Below are positions 61,201-64,000 of a stretch of 64,000 nt of DNA, piece by piece; the first letter of the stretch is position 1; each line of letters opens with the position of its first letter. Both the position numbers and the translations under genes were made by a program. The stretch is from Chryseobacterium jejuense (GTDB lineage Bacteria; Bacteroidota; Bacteroidia; Flavobacteriales; Weeksellaceae), in NCBI RefSeq assembly GCF_017877355.1, contig NZ_JAGIPR010000015.1, positions 62,001 to 126,000 of the forward strand, written 5' to 3'. The notes beneath the pieces are model-generated. The model was given only the letters and a program-made list of their open reading frames with translations, was not told where the DNA came from and ran no database searches.

Positions 61201-63095
61201 ACATCTAATGTCAGATCATTGATGGATGACATAGACATTTTACCTTCAACCTGTCCGCTTACCATCTGACTTCCGGGTTTATTGGTGAAATAATTCATGT
61301 TCAGCTGGGTAACATCAGCATTCACATCCATCATGATTTTAGACGTACTGAAGTCTATTAATCCTTTGACTGTTGCTTTGGCCTGTTCATCATTTACAGT
61401 AATCAGTCCGTTATATTTTTTATGATCTAATAATCCATCTAAATAAAGATTACTGATGACCTTATCCATAATTTCAATGCTGGTAATCTGAGACTTGGTG
61501 GTAAGACGCATCGTATTCACATCAAAACTCTGCCCGTTGAGATCAAAATTACCGGAGATCAGCCCAACCGATTTATTTTTAGTAATCACAGAGGTATTAA
61601 GATCTTTTACCTCAAGACGGCCTGAATATTTAGGCATAGCCGTACTATAACCTGTTAAGGAAAGTTTAGAAATTTTTGCCTGCCCTATTCCCGTCATTAG
61701 ATTTCCATTCTCTACATACACCTGGTCAGGATTTACTTTGGCTGTTCCATTATATTTCAGTTTTCCAAAATCATCTGCAAAATTCTTCATTTTGCTGGAA
61801 ATGAATGTTGGCATCATCGCCTTTAGGTCTTTATAGGTAAAATCAGTGGAAAGGTCTCTGGTTTCAATAGAGAAATTCCCATTAAGTAGATTATCCACCT
61901 TCATGGTTTTGGTGGCAATATTCACATCAGGATTTCGGATCAGGAAATTCTCTAAATGGAATTTATTTAAAGGCCCCGTCATTTTCCCGGAAAGATTGAA
62001 CGGCTTGATATTATCCCAGTTGGTCACAAAATAACTGATATCATAACCACTTACCTGGCTTCCCTGGTTAATATTCATATCCCAGCGAACCTTATCTGCA
62101 AAATCAGCCCAGGAACCATCATGAAGATTGAACTTAACATCTCCCTGCAGCAAAGTATGATCTGTATTTAACGTAAGGTCTTTTAATGACAAAAACTGCT
62201 TGGTTAAAGACAGTTCTGTTGAAAAGGTATCTACAATATGAGATTTCCCCCATCTGGAGGTTACAAAAGACATATTATTAATAAGCGCTGTAATATTAGG
62301 ACCTACAATCTTAACATTGGGTGCTTTTAAATTAAATTTTGTTGCGGTAAGCCACTTTCCGTGATCTCCATCCGAGTTTTGATTAACAATAGATACTTTA
62401 GAATCGATGATCTGTACTCTTGAATTCAGCTGAAAAGGAGGCTTTTTAGGATCTCTTTTCTTCCCGTCATCAAATAATTCTGTAAATCTGACAAAGTTGG
62501 AAATACTGTCACCTTTATAAGTAATAACTTTAACATCTGCATTAACCAAAGTAAGGGAATTAAAACTTAAAGAATTGCTTTTCCCGGAAATGGCATTCAC
62601 TGCAAGAGATATCCAGTCTGAATCGGCACGAAATTCACGAGCCTGAATAAAATCCACCCCTTTATAATCTTTTACTTTTAATCCTTTTATGGTAACATCT
62701 CCGAAATAGTTTACATCTACACTTTCTGTAGAAAATCCGGATTTAAAATCATTATTTACAAGCTTCAGAGCCTGATCTGCTGCCCATTGTTTAGTAACAG
62801 GAAGGTTGATGGTAATAAGGATACCCCCAATAAGAACAATTCCTAACCAAAAAAGAATAAGAAGAAGCTTTGCCCACCAGGTGTAACTGGTGACATCTTT
62901 CATCGCCTGTTTACCAAACTCTTCAGCAGTTTCTACAGGATGACTAATGGCATCTGAAGCAAGCTCAGATGCTTCTTTTACTGTTTCCCGTACCTTTTCT
63001 TCTACATTTTCAACAGTCTTCTGTACCTGATCCCCTAGGTTTTCAGCTACTGATTTTTTATTCTCATTCTCGTTATTATTCTCTAACTTTGCCAT
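58293..63095 (-). CDS. tamB: TamB-like translocation/assembly module protein
   Basis: A 1600-residue protein from ATG 63095. A charged N-terminal segment (about residues 1-75) is followed by one membrane helix (WAKLLLILFWLGIVLIGGILI, about 78-100) and a very long beta-helical AsmA/TamB region. The C-terminal TamB/DUF490 domain begins near GRVYGQGDLYVSGPVSGLSITTPNMRALNGSTF and ends with GYSKPTNIGMISTNG..., then a Lys-rich tail. TamB-family proteins bridge the two membranes and are linked to outer-membrane protein assembly and lipid transport. A longer frame to 63164 would overlap tsaD. The tsaD ATG begins only four bases away. Confidence 0.88.
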   Translation of the reverse strand: MAKLENNNENENKKSVAENLGDQVQKTVENVEEKVRETVKEASELASDAISHPVETAEEFGKQAMKDVTSYTWWAKLLLILFWLGIVLIGGILITINLPVTKQWAADQALKLVNNDFKSGFSTESVDVNYFGDVTIKGLKVKDYKGVDFIQAREFRADSDWISLAVNAISGKSNSLSFNSLTLVNADVKVITYKGDSISNFVRFTELFDDGKKRDPKKPPFQLNSRVQIIDSKVSIVNQNSDGDHGKWLTATKFNLKAPNVKIVGPNITALINNMSFVTSRWGKSHIVDTFSTELSLTKQFLSLKDLTLNTDHTLLQGDVKFNLHDGSWADFADKVRWDMNINQGSQVSGYDISYFVTNWDNIKPFNLSGKMTGPLNKFHLENFLIRNPDVNIATKTMKVDNLLNGNFSIETRDLSTDFTYKDLKAMMPTFISSKMKNFADDFGKLKYNGTAKVNPDQVYVENGNLMTGIGQAKISKLSLTGYSTAMPKYSGRLEVKDLNTSVITKNKSVGLISGNFDLNGQSFDVNTMRLTTKSQITSIEIMDKVISNLYLDGLLDHKKYNGLITVNDEQAKATVKGLIDFSTSKIMMDVNADVTQLNMNYFTNKPGSQMVSGQVEGKMSMSSINDLTLDVSANNLYFATATQKYNIPSAKLKTFIEAGGRVIDVDAPGAANGKISGKYNLGDLVGMVENGVGRILVGPPPRKLYRGQNFAMKFDVQQGLVNYFLPDLKLPNGAMVEGEYDGDSNNLILNLDATALKYIMTKEEELTDADKALVASNPDYQINNRKNLSKDSAMVDSVKVRINTANLAQQLYARINRLEYNKNIIKDFELKGNNENGNTLHLATVFKHGSPDDEINEKLKEYAINVDQSTDAAGDYVFRFEPTEVKFNEVSWAIDTSPELNHSITYRRNTGDFDIRNLRVYSDKSALFIKEAQFKSAKDFYVDADISDFAIEKLLEMQSGGNSMDIKGLANGSVKIKMDKSTLQPLVDLTVDDIKMNGNDMGDISISATNGFSLNVYDIDIKVHSAGVLGNNSLNLTGTVNNNTASPDIDLTAEMRDFDLAFTQQFVQTIFGNLRGKATGDLKINGKLNNLDYSGDIALKDFGLKLLFTGVDYSFDDNVIQLTKGLAILNNIEVHDGRTNSKGNISGAIRFETLSSMGIDLIMRADNLLVLNSTQKDSDLFWGRVYGQGDLYVSGPVSGLSITTPNMRALNGSTFTFNSSSTSNVEEFKMLRFLKEGKDGLVTLEEKKKTGANMNIDFNLAVDKGTTVNVLIGDDVGSITVKGTADPLRFQMNRQGNIAMNGTYKVDNGTFVSKAILNKTFQIQKNSSIRWDGDAMKPALDITANYVRMVSNAGEYLSMGKLQPISILLQANITESLIDPKVELNVTAMDVSSQVRETLAAKMSQEGEKVLQFGSVLLLSTFNVSNTGGVDVNMGNVAESQGYNMLLKQLGSVLNTMSNEFQIDLNYVKGDQNSNIGDRANAGVSVALSPRVNIKTGLGIPLSKTDASATGAQNNYLSGEGSIEYDLSKKNDGTLVVRGYSKPTNIGMISTNGTANQAYGVGVMWSKSFNSLFKKKKKDKKVSPEKTEIKTDSTKSNAK

Positions 63096-63099
63096 TATT

Positions 63100-64000
63100 A
63101 TGAGCGACTCTATAATTTTAGGTATTGAATCGTCTTGCGACGACACCTCAGCAGCTATCATCAAGGGGAATTCTATTCTTTCAAATATTGCTGCGAACCA
63201 GGCTATCCATAAAGAATATGGAGGCGTGGTTCCTGAATTGGCTTCGCGAGCCCATCAACAAAATATAATCCCCGTTGTTGAAAAATCTTTTACCAAAGCA
63301 AATATACAACAAAATGCAATCTCTGCTATAGGATTTACACGCGGCCCCGGACTTTTAGGATCACTTCTTGTAGGAACATCATTTGCTAAGTCTCTGGCTA
63401 TGAGTCTTAATGTCCCGTTAATTGAAGTTAATCATCTTCAAGCTCACATTTTAGCCCATTTCATCGAGGATGCAAATCCTGTGCCGCCTCCTTTCCCTTT
63501 CCTATGTCTTACCGTAAGTGGCGGACATACTATGATTGTATTGGTTAAGGATTATTTTGACATGGAAATCATTGGAAAAACTACTGATGATGCCGCCGGA
63601 GAAGCCTTTGATAAAATCGGGAAAATATTTGATCTGGATTATCCTGCAGGCCCTATCATTGACAGGCTTGCCAAAGAAGGAAACCCTGATGCTTTTAAAT
63701 TCAATAAGCCCAAACTGGAAAACTATGACTACTCTTTCAGTGGTATTAAAACATCCGTTTTATACTTTATCCAGAAAGAAGTAAGAAAGAATCCTGATTT
63801 CATTAAAGAAAACCTCAATGATCTTTGTGCCTCTGTACAAAAGTGCATCATTGAAATATTGATGAATAAGCTTGAAAAAGCAGCCAAAGAACTTAATGTA
63901 AAAGACGTAGCCATTGCAGGTGGAGTTTCTGCCAATTCTGCATTAAGAAAGGCTATGGAAGACAACAAAGAAAAATTAGGATGGAATATCTACATTCCAA
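63100..64000 (+). CDS. tsaD: tRNA threonylcarbamoyladenosine transferase TsaD, C-terminus cut off by window edge
   Basis: The first 300 codons of TsaD (Kae1/Gcp family). IILGIESSCDDTSAAII is the N-terminal signature, NHLQAHILAHF supplies the two metal-binding histidines, and LTVSGGHTMIV, DDAAGEAFDKIGKIF and AIAGGVSANSALR form the nucleotide-binding ASKHA core. With TsaB and TsaE it makes t6A37 in ANN-decoding tRNAs. The gene runs off the right edge. Divergent from tamB with a four-base gap. Confidence 0.95.
   Translation, partial: MSDSIILGIESSCDDTSAAIIKGNSILSNIAANQAIHKEYGGVVPELASRAHQQNIIPVVEKSFTKANIQQNAISAIGFTRGPGLLGSLLVGTSFAKSLAMSLNVPLIEVNHLQAHILAHFIEDANPVPPPFPFLCLTVSGGHTMIVLVKDYFDMEIIGKTTDDAAGEAFDKIGKIFDLDYPAGPIIDRLAKEGNPDAFKFNKPKLENYDYSFSGIKTSVLYFIQKEVRKNPDFIKENLNDLCASVQKCIIEILMNKLEKAAKELNVKDVAIAGGVSANSALRKAMEDNKEKLGWNIYIP

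Noticed and set aside
1..64000. tRNA, rRNA, CRISPR arrays, insertion sequences or prophage genes
   Set aside because: Reading both strands I found no cloverleaf-like sequence, no regularly spaced repeats and no transposase, integrase or phage structural protein; short or unusual ones could be missed without a covariance search.

Overview
The window looks like chromosomal sequence of a Weeksellaceae flavobacterium, most likely Chryseobacterium or a close relative. The evidence is low GC, A/T-rich intergenic DNA, TAnnTTTG-type -7 promoter boxes (often with TTG/TTTG about 19-20 bases upstream), the absence of Shine-Dalgarno sequences, type IX secretion (T9SS) C-terminal domains, a split transketolase, and many lipoproteins of the ...C-K-K/C-K-N type. 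I see no rRNA, tRNA, CRISPR array, insertion sequence or prophage.

Layout. 1-4.4 kb: 5' part of a TonB-dependent receptor gene and the UvrD/PcrA helicase. 4.7-8.1 kb: a catalytic plus non-catalytic M16 peptidase pair. 8.4-22.4 kb: housekeeping genes (secG, a GT2 glycosyltransferase, recR, pepD, a LOG-family phosphoribohydrolase, a prolyl oligopeptidase, a ferredoxin/ferredoxin-NADP reductase pair, DUF3108, pheS, YceI, an orphan ABC ATPase). 22.7-28.5 kb: a YjdM/PhnA protein, an RsmB-like methyltransferase and asnB, separated by two long non-coding stretches. 28.7-34.6 kb: an MFS exporter, then a compact set of two pirins, an FMN reductase, a TMEM175-type channel, YjdI, OsmC and two small GNAT proteins, which I read as an oxidative/electrophile-stress module. 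35.2-40.6 kb: a sodium:solute symporter, an SGNH hydrolase, a two-subunit transketolase and an outer-membrane barrel protein.

The accessory part is 40.9-57.2 kb. It starts with two tandem, recently duplicated T9SS-secreted proteins (40.9-44.5 kb). Next is a minus-strand series of small proteins (45.3-50.1 kb): three related two-TM proteins, DUF4303-like and DUF4375/DMP19-like proteins of the kind found beside polymorphic toxins, a 58-residue membrane protein, and a DUF3829/YiiG-like lipoprotein. A TPR/LuxR-type regulator follows at 50.3-52.2 kb. Then comes a ribosomal-peptide (RiPP) locus of the grasp-with-SPASM type (52.7-57.2 kb). It holds a 65-residue Gly-Gly-leader precursor, two paralogous lipoproteins, an ATP-grasp ligase, a 60-residue unknown protein and a SPASM-domain protein. 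The last four start codons each overlap the preceding stop as ATGA, so they are probably translationally coupled. This locus is the strongest candidate for an undescribed system: the SPASM protein has a full SPASM cysteine pattern but no visible CxxxCxxC radical-SAM motif, and the 60-residue gene has no function I recognise.

The window ends with an Lrp-type regulator, a giant TamB-like protein and the 5' part of tsaD; the tamB and tsaD start codons are only four bases apart. Non-coding features include many hairpin terminators, a 180-bp palindromic element with 26-bp terminal inverted repeats (34.8-35.0 kb), a dispersed intergenic repeat with four clear copies, and a degenerate direct repeat at 23.3-23.6 kb.
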